Below, piece by piece: positions 17,943-27,351 of a stretch of DNA of 64,000 nt. The notes beneath the pieces are model-generated. The model saw only the letters and a list, made by a program, of their open reading frames with translations. It was not told where the DNA came from and searched no databases. Position 1 is the stretch's first letter; the number at the start of each line of letters is the position of its first letter. This DNA comes from an uncultured Roseicyclus sp. (GTDB taxonomy: Bacteria > Pseudomonadota > Alphaproteobacteria > Rhodobacterales > Rhodobacteraceae): contig CANLEH010000005.1 of NCBI GenBank assembly GCA_947489665.1, positions 1 through 64,000 of the forward strand, written 5' to 3'. Position numbers and translations under genes: made by a program.

Positions 17943-18925
17943 TCCGCATTGGATTGCTGGGATGTGGCCGGATCGGGCAGGTTCATGCCCGTACGCTAAA
18001 GGCCATGGATGGCGCACGTATCGTAGCCGTTGCCGACGCGATGCCTGCTGCGGCGCAGTCGTTGGCCGAGGCCACAGGGGCCGAGATGCGCGCGACGGAT
18101 GCGATCTTGAGCGCCGGAGATATCGACGCGGTTGTCATTGGCACGCCAACGGATACTCATTTTTCGCAGATCGAGGCCGCAACCAAGGCCGGCAAGGCGA
18201 TCTTTTGTGAGAAGCCCGTTGATATGTCCGTCAACAATATCCGCACGTTGATGGCGGATATAGAGGCCGCTGAAGTGCCATTCTTCACCGCCTTCAATCG
18301 CCGGTTCGACCCAAATTTCGCAGCGCTTCAGGCGCGTCTGCGCGCGGGTGAGATCGGTGCCGTGGAGCTGATCCAGATCACCTCTCGCGATCCGTCACCG
18401 CCGCCCATCGGCTACATCAAGAGCTCGGGCGGGCTTTTCCGGGACATGATGATCCATGATTTCGACATGGCGCGTTTTCTGATGGGGGAAGAGTTCGACA
18501 GCGTCCATGCAGTGGGTTCCAGCCTTGTGGACCCTGAGATCGGCAAAGCCGGTGACGTGGATACCGCTGCGGTGACGTTGACCACGGCGTCCGGGCGCAT
18601 TTGCCAAATCTCAAACTCCCGCCGTGCCGCTTATGGCTATGACCAGCGGATCGAGGTACATTGTGCGGATGGGATGTTGAGGGCCGAGAATATCCTTGAG
18701 ACCTCGGTGGAAAGCGCCACGGCAGAGGGATTCAAACGCTCCCCCACCCTGCACTTCTTCCTTGAACGGTACGAAGCGGCTTATGCCGCGGAAATGAAGG
18801 CCTTCATTGCCGCTGTTTCAGCCGGCACGCAGCCCACACCCTCCATCCGCGATGGACTGCAGGCTCAAATCCTGGCGGACGCGGCCACGCAATCGCGTGA
18901 AACCGGGCAGCCCGTGGCGCTTTAG
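17939..18925 (+). CDS. iolG: Inositol 2-dehydrogenase
   Basis: 328 residues, Gfo/Idh/MocA family, the NAD-dependent first step from myo-inositol to scyllo-inosose. Rossmann motif GLLGCGRIGQVHA, nicotinamide motif CEKPVDM near residue 97, and SGGLFRDMMIHDFDMARF with the catalytic Asp/His pair, all typical of IolG. Last gene of the rightward operon, overlapping the aldolase gene. It meets the next, leftward gene with a 4-base tail overlap. It is the third such dehydrogenase in the island and the best match to IolG. Confidence 0.88.
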   Translation: MIRIGLLGCGRIGQVHARTLKAMDGARIVAVADAMPAAAQSLAEATGAEMRATDAILSAGDIDAVVIGTPTDTHFSQIEAATKAGKAIFCEKPVDMSVNNIRTLMADIEAAEVPFFTAFNRRFDPNFAALQARLRAGEIGAVELIQITSRDPSPPPIGYIKSSGGLFRDMMIHDFDMARFLMGEEFDSVHAVGSSLVDPEIGKAGDVDTAAVTLTTASGRICQISNSRRAAYGYDQRIEVHCADGMLRAENILETSVESATAEGFKRSPTLHFFLERYEAAYAAEMKAFIAAVSAGTQPTPSIRDGLQAQILADAATQSRETGQPVAL

Positions 18926-19122
18926 CCGTCTTCTGGCGGGTCCTTGGGGAAGGCAAATATCAGGTTGTAGGCGAGGTATCCGCCGATGCCCGCAAAGACG
19001 TAGGCCCAGATGTTGTTGCCCTGGCTCATCTCGAAGGTCGCCCACAGGAAACAGACCGCAACAATGGCATAGCGTCGCCAGGCGGGGCGAAAGAAGGGGT
19101 GGGTCGGGTCGAGCAGTTTCAT
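18922..19122 (-). CDS. Small two-helix membrane protein
   Basis: 66 residues with two hydrophobic segments (about 18-32 and 38-55) and a charged C-terminus KDPPEDG. It resembles the small hypothetical proteins common in Rhodobacteraceae that begin MKLLDPxHPFF, but no function is known to me. It overlaps the iolG tail by 4 bases on the other strand. Confidence 0.65.
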   Translation of the reverse strand: MKLLDPTHPFFRPAWRRYAIVAVCFLWATFEMSQGNNIWAYVFAGIGGYLAYNLIFAFPKDPPEDG

Positions 19123-19155
19123 GGCCCCGTGGCTACCCCGCTTGTCACGCGCCGT

Positions 19156-20553
19156 CTAGGCAAGGGACGCATGAACCTCGGCAATGACATCGGCGGCCAT
19201 CATGACATGGTCCCGCGTCGTGTCGAACTGCCCAACCTGAAAGCGGATGACCTTGCGGCCGTTGTGCAGGCCTTGCGTCAGGTAGATGCGCCCATCGTTG
19301 TTGAGGGCATCCACCAGCCTTTGCTGCCGATCGTCATCCCCCGGGCATCGGAACGTGAAGAGGCTGAGGATCGGGTCCGTGACAATTTCGAACCCGCCCA
19401 TGTTGCGAATGACCTCGCAAATCTCCTCCGCCCAGACGACATGGTTGCGGATCCGCGTGCGCAGCCCGTCCAGGCCATAGGCGCGGATGAGAAACCAGAT
19501 CTTGAGCGCCCGGAACCGTCGTCCAAGGGGGATCGTCCATTCAGAATAATTTGTGACCGGGCTGCCGGAAGTTTTCAGATATTCCGGCTCGATCTTCAAA
19601 GTATCAAGTTGCGGCTGCGCGTCCCGCAGGAACTGGATGGAACAATCGAACTGCGCGCCCATCCACTTGTGCGGATTGAACACGATACTGTCGAACTGCG
19701 CGACGCCCGGCCAAAATTCTGCGCGGAATTCCGGGCAGATCATCGCCGACCCCGCCCATGCGGCGTCAAGGTGCGTGTACAATCCCTCACGCGCTGCGAT
19801 CTCGGCAATGCCGGGCAACTCGTCTGCCGCGCCGACCCCGGTCGCGCCTGTCACCGCGATGATGCCAGCCGGCTGGTGCCCCGCCGCCCGATCTGCCGCA
19901 ATCGCGGCCTTCAACGCCTCCGTGTCCAACGCGAAACGTGCCCCGCATGTTGGCAGTTTGACGAGGTTTTCCTGCCCGATACCGGCCACCCAACACGCCC
20001 GATCGATGGAGGAATGGACCTGATCCGAGCAATAGATGCGCAAATTGCCCTTGCCGTTCAGCCCGTCGCGATTTCCCGTGAACCCGGTGGCCCGTTCGCG
20101 CATCGTAAGCACGGCTGATAGTGTGGCGGACGACGCGCTGTCCTGGATCACCCCGGTAAAGCCCGCGGGCAAACCCATGGCCTGCCGGAGCCAGTCGACC
20201 ATGACGCCTTCCACCTCGGTCGCCGCCGGAGAGGTCTGCCACAACATGCATTGCGCCGCGATTGTGGTGACAAGAAAGTCCGCAAGCATGGAAGGCGGGG
20301 CGGCGTTTGCGGGAAAATAGGCGAAGAAGCGGGGATGCTGCCAATGGGTGATGCCGGGCATGACGATCCGCTCAAAATCATCGAGGATCTGCGCCATACC
20401 GTCCGGCGCGTCTGGCGGCGTATCGGGCAGTTGCCGCGCGATGTCGCCGGGTTGCGTTTGGGCGCGTACGGGCTGGTCGGCAATGGTCTGGTGGTAGTGC
20501 GCTGCCCATTCACTGATGCGCGCGCCCCATCCCGCGAATTCATCCCAGTCCAT
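19156..20553 (-). CDS. PLP-dependent group II (aromatic-L-amino-acid type) decarboxylase
   Basis: 465 residues. The PLP lysine is K296 in NPHKWMGAQ; the upstream HLDAAWAGSA holds the Asp that pairs with the pyridine nitrogen. The family decarboxylates tyrosine, DOPA, tryptophan or phenylalanine to the amine; substrate cannot be fixed here. The ATG at MDWDEF is preferred, with AAGGGA upstream. It is divergent from a DeoR regulator and about 900 bases from the end of the aromatic operon, which suggests, but does not prove, a link to aromatic amine breakdown. Confidence 0.85.
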   Translation of the reverse strand: MDWDEFAGWGARISEWAAHYHQTIADQPVRAQTQPGDIARQLPDTPPDAPDGMAQILDDFERIVMPGITHWQHPRFFAYFPANAAPPSMLADFLVTTIAAQCMLWQTSPAATEVEGVMVDWLRQAMGLPAGFTGVIQDSASSATLSAVLTMRERATGFTGNRDGLNGKGNLRIYCSDQVHSSIDRACWVAGIGQENLVKLPTCGARFALDTEALKAAIAADRAAGHQPAGIIAVTGATGVGAADELPGIAEIAAREGLYTHLDAAWAGSAMICPEFRAEFWPGVAQFDSIVFNPHKWMGAQFDCSIQFLRDAQPQLDTLKIEPEYLKTSGSPVTNYSEWTIPLGRRFRALKIWFLIRAYGLDGLRTRIRNHVVWAEEICEVIRNMGGFEIVTDPILSLFTFRCPGDDDRQQRLVDALNNDGRIYLTQGLHNGRKVIRFQVGQFDTTRDHVMMAADVIAEVHASLA

Positions 20554-20671
20554 CGCTCTATCCCTTTGTCCGGCGCGCAAACGTTACGGCTGTGCTTTCC
20601 GGCTGTCGATGGGCGAAAAGCCTTGCCTGCCAAGGGCGCTATCGCTCAGATGGCGAGGCAGGAGCACGACC

Positions 20672-21445
20672 ATGAAAAGCAGTTTTCGCCAGACAGAAAT
20701 CCTCGACATCGCGCAACGCGAGGGCAAGGTGACGGTCGAAGGGTTGGCCGCCCATTTTGATGTTACGGTGCAGACCATCCGCCGCGACCTGAGCGAGCTT
20801 GATGAAGCGCGCCACCTCAACAGGGTGCACGGCGGGGCGGTTCTGGCCTCTGGCACATCAAATGTCGCTTACGGAGAACGTCGTGAGTTCCTGGCGGAAG
20901 AAAAGGCGGCCATGGCGCGGCATTGTGCGGCGCAAATCCCCAATGATTGCGCAGTCTTTCTGAACATCGGCACCAGTACCGAGGCGGTGGCGGCCGAGTT
21001 GCTGGCGCACAAAGGTCTACTGGTGGTGACAAACAACATGAACGTGGCCCACACACTGGACCGCAACCCCGATTGTGAAGTGATCGTCACCGGTGGAACG
21101 CTCCGCCGTGGCGATGGCGGGTTGATTGGGGCCATGACGGTGGATGCAATCCGCCGGTTCAAATTCGACTATGCGGTCATGGGGTGTTCGGCCCTTGATG
21201 CCGGGGGTGATGTGCTCGATTTCGACATTCAGGAGGTCGGCGTCAGTCAGGCGATCATTGCACAGGCGCGCGTCCCCTTGCTTGTCGCGGACCACTCGAA
21301 ATTTCAACGCAATGCGCCGGGGCGCATCTGCTCGTTGGCCGATATTCACACGTTGGTCACGGATCGCCCGCTGACCCCTGCCTTGGCCTCCGCCTGCCGG
21401 GAATGGGAGACCAACGTTCTGGTCGCAGAGCCGAGCGCGCCCTAA
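20672..21445 (+). CDS. DeoR/GlpR-family transcriptional regulator
   Basis: 257 residues. N-terminal winged helix (ILDIAQREGKVTVEGLAAHFDVTVQTIRRDL) then the DeoR sensor domain with GTSTEAVAAEL and VADHSKF, which bind a phosphorylated sugar or polyol in this family. ATG preceded by AGGAG. It faces the decarboxylase across 118 bases and overlaps the tail of the DMGDH-like gene by 4 bases. GlpR-like by motif; its target genes are uncertain. Confidence 0.85.
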   Translation: MKSSFRQTEILDIAQREGKVTVEGLAAHFDVTVQTIRRDLSELDEARHLNRVHGGAVLASGTSNVAYGERREFLAEEKAAMARHCAAQIPNDCAVFLNIGTSTEAVAAELLAHKGLLVVTNNMNVAHTLDRNPDCEVIVTGGTLRRGDGGLIGAMTVDAIRRFKFDYAVMGCSALDAGGDVLDFDIQEVGVSQAIIAQARVPLLVADHSKFQRNAPGRICSLADIHTLVTDRPLTPALASACREWETNVLVAEPSAP

Positions 21446-23877
21446 CCCCGCAACAATGCAAAACCGGGATCATACGGGCTGGACGGAATGACAGTCGCCT
21501 CAACCCTGGTGCCGCACAGGTCAAGGTCCATCACCGTCCCCTCTGCCGCAAGTTCTGGCGCGACAAATGCATAGGCGAGGTTGAGACCCACGCGATGCCC
21601 CCATTCGCCTGAGGTTACGGTGCCAACAACCTTTCCGTCCCGCATCAACGATGCGCCGCCATGGGCCGGGCCATGGGTTGTGTCGATCTTCAACGTCACA
21701 AGGCATCTGCCAGGGCCGGCGTCTTTTCGCGCCAACAGGGCCTCCCGCCCAACAAAATCGTCCTTCTCCAACTTCACAAAGCGCGAAAGGCCGGTTTCGA
21801 ACGGGTCGAATTCCGTCAGGATGTCGGCCTTCCAATGCAGAAAGCCTTTCTCTATCCGCATGGACTCAACCGCGCGGGCGCCAAACAAAGTCAGACCATG
21901 GGCGTGTCCGGCCTCACGCAGGGCAAGGTACGCGGCGTAGAGGGAGGCATTGGGGACGTGGATTTCATAGGCCAACTCGCCCGAGAAACTGACGGCCATG
22001 ATCGTGGCCGGGGCAAAGCCCACATAAGCTTCGCGCGCGCTGAGCCATGGAAAGGCCGCCGCCGACCAATCGCCGCGCACGCAGGCCGACAGAACATCGC
22101 GCGTTTTTGGCCCGGCCAGAACAAGGATCGTCTGCTCATTCGTAAGCGAGCGGATATGAACATCCTCGTCCGACCGCATATGCGCCGTGAGCCAATCCAT
22201 GTCATGGTACTCCGCGGCCGCGGCTGAACCATACCAGACTCGATCCGACCCCCGATCGCTTGCCGGGAGGTTGGCAAAAGTCGCCTCTGATTTGAGCATG
22301 CCGTGATGGTTTAGCAGATAGCCAAGGCCAACCCGCCCTGGCCTTTTCGTGACCGTGCCGCAGCACATCCGATCAAGAAAGGCGTGGCGATCCCGGCCGG
22401 TGATCTCGAACCGGTTAAACCCGTTGACTTCACAAAGCCCCGCGCCTGTTTGCACGGCGGCGACTTCGGACCCGACAATGTCGAACGTCTCGTCAAAATC
22501 GAAGGTCAGGGACGGATGAAAATCGGTGGATGGCTTGACGTAATCGACCCGCTCCCACCCGTTCACCACGGTAAATTCGGCCCCTTCAGCGGCCAATACG
22601 GGTGTTAACGGCGTTGTCTTGGCGGGGCGGCCCGCAGGGCGATGTTCATGGGGGAAATGAAAGCGGAATTCGTTTTGGTAATCCTCAATCGCCTTGAGCG
22701 CCGTCAGTTCCGCATTCGCGTGGCCCGTGAACCGGCGCGGGTCGAGGCACCAGGTGTCGTAGCAGGCCTCTCCATGGACGATCTGCTGCGCCAGCAGCCA
22801 GCCATGCCCACCGCCCTCGCCCACACCGGCGCGCAGGCCGATGATGCAGAACGCATTGCGCTTGCCCGGGATCGGACCAACAAGCGGGGCGCCGTCGATG
22901 GTGTAGGTGATCGGGCCGTTCACGATGCGCTTGATGCCGACCTCAGTCAGCGCAGGCATCCGTTCAAACGCGCCTTCCAGCACGTCCATCACGCGGTCCA
23001 GATCGTCGGGGCAAAGGTCGTTGGAGAACGCGGGGCTGATCCCGTCCATCCCCCAGGTTTTGCAGTCCTGTTCGTAGAACCCGACCAGAAGACCGTTCTT
23101 TTCCTGCCGCGAATAATAGTCGCTGATCGGACAGCGCAGCAGCGGCATCCGATGGCCCGCTTCGGCAATGGCGGGGATGTCTTCGGTCACGAAATACTGG
23201 TGCTCCATCGACGCGACCGGGTGTTGCACCCCCATCATCGCGCCGACCTCGTTCACGCGGTAGCCGCAGGCATTCACGACGATATCGGCGTCGATGTCGC
23301 CTTTGTTGGTGTGCACGGTCCAGGTGTCATCCTTGTGCTGCGTCAGGCCCGTCACATCAGTGCTGCGGTAGACTTCCGCCCCGGCTTTGCGGGCGTGAAA
23401 CGCCAAGGCCTGACACAGTTGCGCCGGGTCAATATCGCCGTCTTCGCCGTCCCACAAACCACCAAGCAGGTTGTCGGTTGAGATCAGCGGATGGCGTCGC
23501 GCACACTCCTCCGCGTCGATCACCTCGAACTCAACACCCATACCGCGCGCCATCGAGGCGAAATGGCGGTAGCCCTGCATCTGCGCCTCGGTATTGGCGA
23601 GCCGGATGCCGCCATCGCCGTGATGATAGCCTACTGGATATTCGGGGTCATCGCGGAGCCGCTTATAGAGTGCGATGGAATGGCTTTTCAGGCCCACCAT
23701 CGTCTGGTTCATGCCGAAATTTGTGACCTGCGCTGCCGAATGCCAGGTCGTGCCGGATGTCAGTTCATCCCGCTCGATCAGAACAACGTCAGACCAGCCT
23801 TCCTGCACAAGATGATAGAGGGTCGAACACCCTGCAATTCCACCGCCGATCACGGCCACTTTCGTGCGCGATTTCAT
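21442..23877 (-). CDS. FAD-dependent oxidoreductase with GcvT domain (dimethylglycine/sarcosine dehydrogenase type)
   Basis: 811 residues in the DMGDH/SARDH layout: an N-terminal FAD-binding DAO domain (VAVIGGGIAGCSTLYHL, then TSGTTWHSA whose His is the usual covalent-FAD site), a linker domain, and a C-terminal aminomethyltransferase GcvT fold (about 430-805). Family members oxidise N-methyl amines and pass the methylene to tetrahydrofolate. It is the last gene of the leftward aromatic operon, 64 bases after the dehalogenase gene. The natural substrate is unknown; an N- or O-methyl group on an aromatic amine is one possibility from context. Confidence 0.82.
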   Translation of the reverse strand: MKSRTKVAVIGGGIAGCSTLYHLVQEGWSDVVLIERDELTSGTTWHSAAQVTNFGMNQTMVGLKSHSIALYKRLRDDPEYPVGYHHGDGGIRLANTEAQMQGYRHFASMARGMGVEFEVIDAEECARRHPLISTDNLLGGLWDGEDGDIDPAQLCQALAFHARKAGAEVYRSTDVTGLTQHKDDTWTVHTNKGDIDADIVVNACGYRVNEVGAMMGVQHPVASMEHQYFVTEDIPAIAEAGHRMPLLRCPISDYYSRQEKNGLLVGFYEQDCKTWGMDGISPAFSNDLCPDDLDRVMDVLEGAFERMPALTEVGIKRIVNGPITYTIDGAPLVGPIPGKRNAFCIIGLRAGVGEGGGHGWLLAQQIVHGEACYDTWCLDPRRFTGHANAELTALKAIEDYQNEFRFHFPHEHRPAGRPAKTTPLTPVLAAEGAEFTVVNGWERVDYVKPSTDFHPSLTFDFDETFDIVGSEVAAVQTGAGLCEVNGFNRFEITGRDRHAFLDRMCCGTVTKRPGRVGLGYLLNHHGMLKSEATFANLPASDRGSDRVWYGSAAAAEYHDMDWLTAHMRSDEDVHIRSLTNEQTILVLAGPKTRDVLSACVRGDWSAAAFPWLSAREAYVGFAPATIMAVSFSGELAYEIHVPNASLYAAYLALREAGHAHGLTLFGARAVESMRIEKGFLHWKADILTEFDPFETGLSRFVKLEKDDFVGREALLARKDAGPGRCLVTLKIDTTHGPAHGGASLMRDGKVVGTVTSGEWGHRVGLNLAYAFVAPELAAEGTVMDLDLCGTRVEATVIPSSPYDPGFALLRG

Positions 23878-23941
23878 TGCGTTCCCCCTCCGATCACACC
23901 GTTGTCAGGAAGGGGCGATTTCACGCGCAATGCAAGCGCTT

Positions 23942-26900
23942 TCAAAGATCCAATTCGATCACACCACCTGCAACGGCGGCCCGGGATTGGCATGTGATGA
24001 TATTCGTCTGACGCTGTGCGTTCGACAGGACGAAATCGCGGTGTTCAACCTCACCCGAGCCGAGGCCGCATTTGCACACCCCGCAAATCCCATTGGAGCA
24101 TTTCAGATCAACTGGGATGCCGTTCTCGATCAGCACATCCGCCGCACTCCTGTCCGCTGGGACAAGGAATTCCCGGCCCGACTTCAATAGCTTGATCGTA
24201 AAGGGATGGTTCACATAGTCCGGCATCTCCGGGACGGAGAAATACTCGAGATGGCGGTTGCCCTCCGGGAAGCCAGCCGCCTCGGCCACGTCCATTACGG
24301 CAGCCATGTAAGGCTCAGCCCCGCAGGTATAGACATGCGCGCCGTCGCTGTGCCGTAGGATTGCCGCAAGATCCGCACGGGTGCCTTCCGATGAGATATG
24401 CAGAGTAACGCGATCCGCCCAAGGCACGTTATCAAGATGGTCGAGGTATCCCATCGTGGCCCTCGTACGGCCCGAATAGTGCATCTCGAACGGTTGGTCC
24501 AAGGCGTGCAATCGGTGGGCCATCGCGATCATCGGTGTGATCCCGATCCCGCCCCCCATCAGATAGCTCATTGGGGAATCTTCGTGCAGCGGGAAATGGT
24601 TGATCGGCTTGGAGATGAAGACCTTGCGCCCTTCGTTGAAGATCCGATGCAATAGGGCCGATCCACCCCTGCCGGCCGCTTCGCGCAGAACGCCAATCTG
24701 GTACTTGGACCGATCCGCCGGGTCACCGGACATGGAATATTGGCGCAGGAATTCCGGGGCCACGACGATGTCCAGATGCGCGCCAGCCTCCCATTCCGGC
24801 AAATCGCGGCCGTCAAGGCTGGCGAATTCGTAGATCGTGACATCCTCAGCGGTTTGTTCCGCCTTGGTGATCTGCACGCGCAAGACCGGGCTTTCGTCAT
24901 AATCGCGGGGTTTGTGAACCGGGTCTTCGCCCTTGGCCAGACGTGTCCTGTACTCCTCAGCCGTAATCATCGCCTGATACGCTTCGATCCCGGCCTCCCG
25001 ATCCATGGGGTAAGGGTATGGATAGGGATGTGGCACAAGGGGCGCGGGATAAACCGCAAGCGTCTGATCCTCGTAACGCAGGTCGAGGTCCTTCTGCAGG
25101 CCGCGCGCATTGACCGGCCTCTTGGTGGGTCGATAGCCGCCGTCTTCCTCGATCTCCAGATCCCACCACCATTTCTTTGCGGGGTTGAGGTCGCCTCGGT
25201 TCAACAGATCATCCAGCTTGGCCAAAGCCGGCGCCGATCCCGGCACCTTCATAGCTGTCCAGCGAAACACGGCGTCGCCCAAAACGCCCTCTAGGTTCCA
25301 CGGGCAGGTTTTCATGCACCGCCCGCACATCGCACCGCCTTCGGTTGTGATCCGGTAGGTTGCGCATTTCTGGCTGTCGGATTTCCAGATCTCATACCCG
25401 TTGAACATCAGCTTCGGACCTGCGGTGATGGCACCTGACGGACATTCCCGCGCGCATTTCTTGCAGGCCTCGCAGAAGCTTTGCAGGCCGAAGTCGATGG
25501 GTTTGTCATGGGCCATCGGAAGGTCAGTTGTGACAACGCCCGATTTCAATCGCGGCCCCAGATAGGGATTCAGGATGACTTCCCCAATGCGGCTGACTTC
25601 GCCCAACCCGCTCAGCAGCAGAAGCGGCGGTTGCAGAACTTCGCCATCCATGACCGAATGCGCCTTGGCTTCGTAGCCAAGGTTGCGCAATTGCCGCGCT
25701 ACAACGCCCCCCAGGAGCGAGAACCGCAGATAGGCGCGCATGGATTGCGCCACGCTGATCCAATCGTCGCCAGACGCGCCTTCCATCGTCTCGAACCCCT
25801 GATCAATGATCATCGAGATGGCGTTGTCATGGGGCGGGTCGATGGGCTCACCGGCTGCGTCATGGGAATACCATGTCCAATCCGGGCAGCGGCTGAGACC
25901 GATTGCGTCCACACCCAGAAAGTAGCCGGTCGTCTTGACCAGTTCGGCAGCTGCGTGAGTGTCCAGCTGCGCCTTTTCCGCAGCGGGCTCCCCATCTTGT
26001 AGAAGAACAAACGCCCCAAGCGCCCGCCGTTGCGCCGAAGACGGGGCGGATTTGCGCACGTAGTATCCGCCCTTCGCACCGTCCTGAAGCGGCTTGCCCA
26101 TGTCGCCAAATTGCGCCCGCGCAAACATGTCTGAGCGTTTGGGAACACGTGGCACGCGCGCTTCGTCAATGAACGTTGTGGGCTCCTCAACGCGCTTGAG
26201 CGTCTCAAAGGGGTGCGCACCGTCCACGAAACGGCGCTTGGCATAGGCTTTGGGCGCTTCCGGCAAACGCGCATGCGGCGCAAGCGGTCGATCCGGTGCG
26301 ATCGCAAAGTTCGTCGTGATTACAGCGATCCCGAACCCGCGTCCGAGAAATGGCGCCACCAACCCTTCGCCATCAGGCACCGCAAGACCCGAAGCCACCG
26401 CCATCTTGTTCAGATCAACATCCGCGGTTGAGGCCGTGTGCGCCCGCGCATCATGTCCCAAAACCCGAAGGTAGTTCGCAATCACCACTGCCGTCTCTGC
26501 CGCCAAAAGGCTTGAGCGATGGTCAATCGCATCGATGATCCAATCGCTTCCCGGCTCTTCCGGCTCGGGCGCGCGGGGATGCTCATAGAGGAAGACAATC
26601 GCGTGGGTATGCCCGTCAATGGTGGTGGGCGGTGCTTCCATCGACTCCTTCAGATCAGCCATGATCAGGTCGATGCCCGAGGCCAGCGTCTTGGTCTGCC
26701 GGGTGCGCAGATCCTCGGCCAACCGGGCAATATCGGGGTTCAGATGCGGTTCCGCCAGAACGGCGTCGGGGGGCAGCGCGCATGTGCCAACCATAGACGC
26801 GTCTGCGAAATACCCGAACGCTTTCAGATGATTGGCGCGCTCTTGCAGGTCCGTGGGCGTCTCTGCCACGGCCTTGTTGATCAAGCCATCCCGGATCGCA

Positions 26901-27088
26901 TCCAGCATGGCGGCATGGTCTCGCATCGCGTTGACGATGGAGTGCGGGCGATGGTCATGGGCGTAGGACAATGTCTGAAAGGGGGTGACGCGCGACAGGT
27001 CCACCGCGTCCGCACGCTCAAGCGATTCCAGCCGATACCGCCCAAGATGCACTGGCCTGGTCTTGTCTGAGAATATGCGAAATCCCAT
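23942..27088 (-). CDS. Self-sufficient cobalamin reductive dehalogenase fused to FMN/2Fe-2S reductase
   Basis: 1048 residues. The order is a long N-terminal region of the RdhA/NpRdhA-BhbA type, two 4Fe-4S motifs (C539/C542/C545/C549 and C575/C588/C591/C595, the last ending CPW), then from about 730 an FMN- and NAD(P)H-binding reductase (RQYSMSGDP, GGGIGITPM) and a plant-type 2Fe-2S domain (C997/C1002/C1005/C1033). There is no Tat signal and no RdhB anchor gene, so it should be cytoplasmic and catabolic, like the enzymes that remove bromine or chlorine from halogenated hydroxybenzoates. The architecture allows direct NAD(P)H use. The halogenated substrate is unknown; context suggests a hydroxyphenyl compound. 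Confidence 0.85.
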   Translation of the reverse strand: MGFRIFSDKTRPVHLGRYRLESLERADAVDLSRVTPFQTLSYAHDHRPHSIVNAMRDHAAMLDAIRDGLINKAVAETPTDLQERANHLKAFGYFADASMVGTCALPPDAVLAEPHLNPDIARLAEDLRTRQTKTLASGIDLIMADLKESMEAPPTTIDGHTHAIVFLYEHPRAPEPEEPGSDWIIDAIDHRSSLLAAETAVVIANYLRVLGHDARAHTASTADVDLNKMAVASGLAVPDGEGLVAPFLGRGFGIAVITTNFAIAPDRPLAPHARLPEAPKAYAKRRFVDGAHPFETLKRVEEPTTFIDEARVPRVPKRSDMFARAQFGDMGKPLQDGAKGGYYVRKSAPSSAQRRALGAFVLLQDGEPAAEKAQLDTHAAAELVKTTGYFLGVDAIGLSRCPDWTWYSHDAAGEPIDPPHDNAISMIIDQGFETMEGASGDDWISVAQSMRAYLRFSLLGGVVARQLRNLGYEAKAHSVMDGEVLQPPLLLLSGLGEVSRIGEVILNPYLGPRLKSGVVTTDLPMAHDKPIDFGLQSFCEACKKCARECPSGAITAGPKLMFNGYEIWKSDSQKCATYRITTEGGAMCGRCMKTCPWNLEGVLGDAVFRWTAMKVPGSAPALAKLDDLLNRGDLNPAKKWWWDLEIEEDGGYRPTKRPVNARGLQKDLDLRYEDQTLAVYPAPLVPHPYPYPYPMDREAGIEAYQAMITAEEYRTRLAKGEDPVHKPRDYDESPVLRVQITKAEQTAEDVTIYEFASLDGRDLPEWEAGAHLDIVVAPEFLRQYSMSGDPADRSKYQIGVLREAAGRGGSALLHRIFNEGRKVFISKPINHFPLHEDSPMSYLMGGGIGITPMIAMAHRLHALDQPFEMHYSGRTRATMGYLDHLDNVPWADRVTLHISSEGTRADLAAILRHSDGAHVYTCGAEPYMAAVMDVAEAAGFPEGNRHLEYFSVPEMPDYVNHPFTIKLLKSGREFLVPADRSAADVLIENGIPVDLKCSNGICGVCKCGLGSGEVEHRDFVLSNAQRQTNIITCQSRAAVAGGVIELDL

Positions 27089-27165
27089 CGGGGCCTGTCC
27101 ATTTCACGGCAGCAAATCGTTCAAGGCACCATCGGCCTGAAACGGCGGCAATGGCAATGGCCGAG

Positions 27166-27351
27166 CTAACCGGCCGCGGCCTTCAACGCCGCGCGCAAGA
27201 CCTCCCGGTCGCCGATATGATTGGCAAGGACAAGGATCAGGCGCGCATTCAGGGCATCTGACTGATCCTTGCTCAACCCGTGATGGGCCGCCAGGAGTTC
27301 ATCGTAGAAGTCGTCTGGGTCACGAAGATTGGGCTGTGTGTTCAACGTCAT
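27166..27351 (-). CDS. DUF2783 small protein
   Basis: 61 residues, no signal or membrane segment. The sequence with DPDDFYDELLAAHHGL and NARLILVLANHIGD is typical of DUF2783, a family of small helical proteins that I know only as neighbours of flavin monooxygenases. Its start overlaps the stop of the flavin monooxygenase gene (ATGA), implying coupled synthesis and probably a partner role. Confidence 0.75.
   Translation of the reverse strand: MTLNTQPNLRDPDDFYDELLAAHHGLSKDQSDALNARLILVLANHIGDREVLRAALKAAAG

Noticed and set aside
23878-27165. Cobalamin riboswitch near the dehalogenase gene
   Set aside because: The short gaps (64 and 77 bases) cannot hold one and no B12-box-like sequence was seen.
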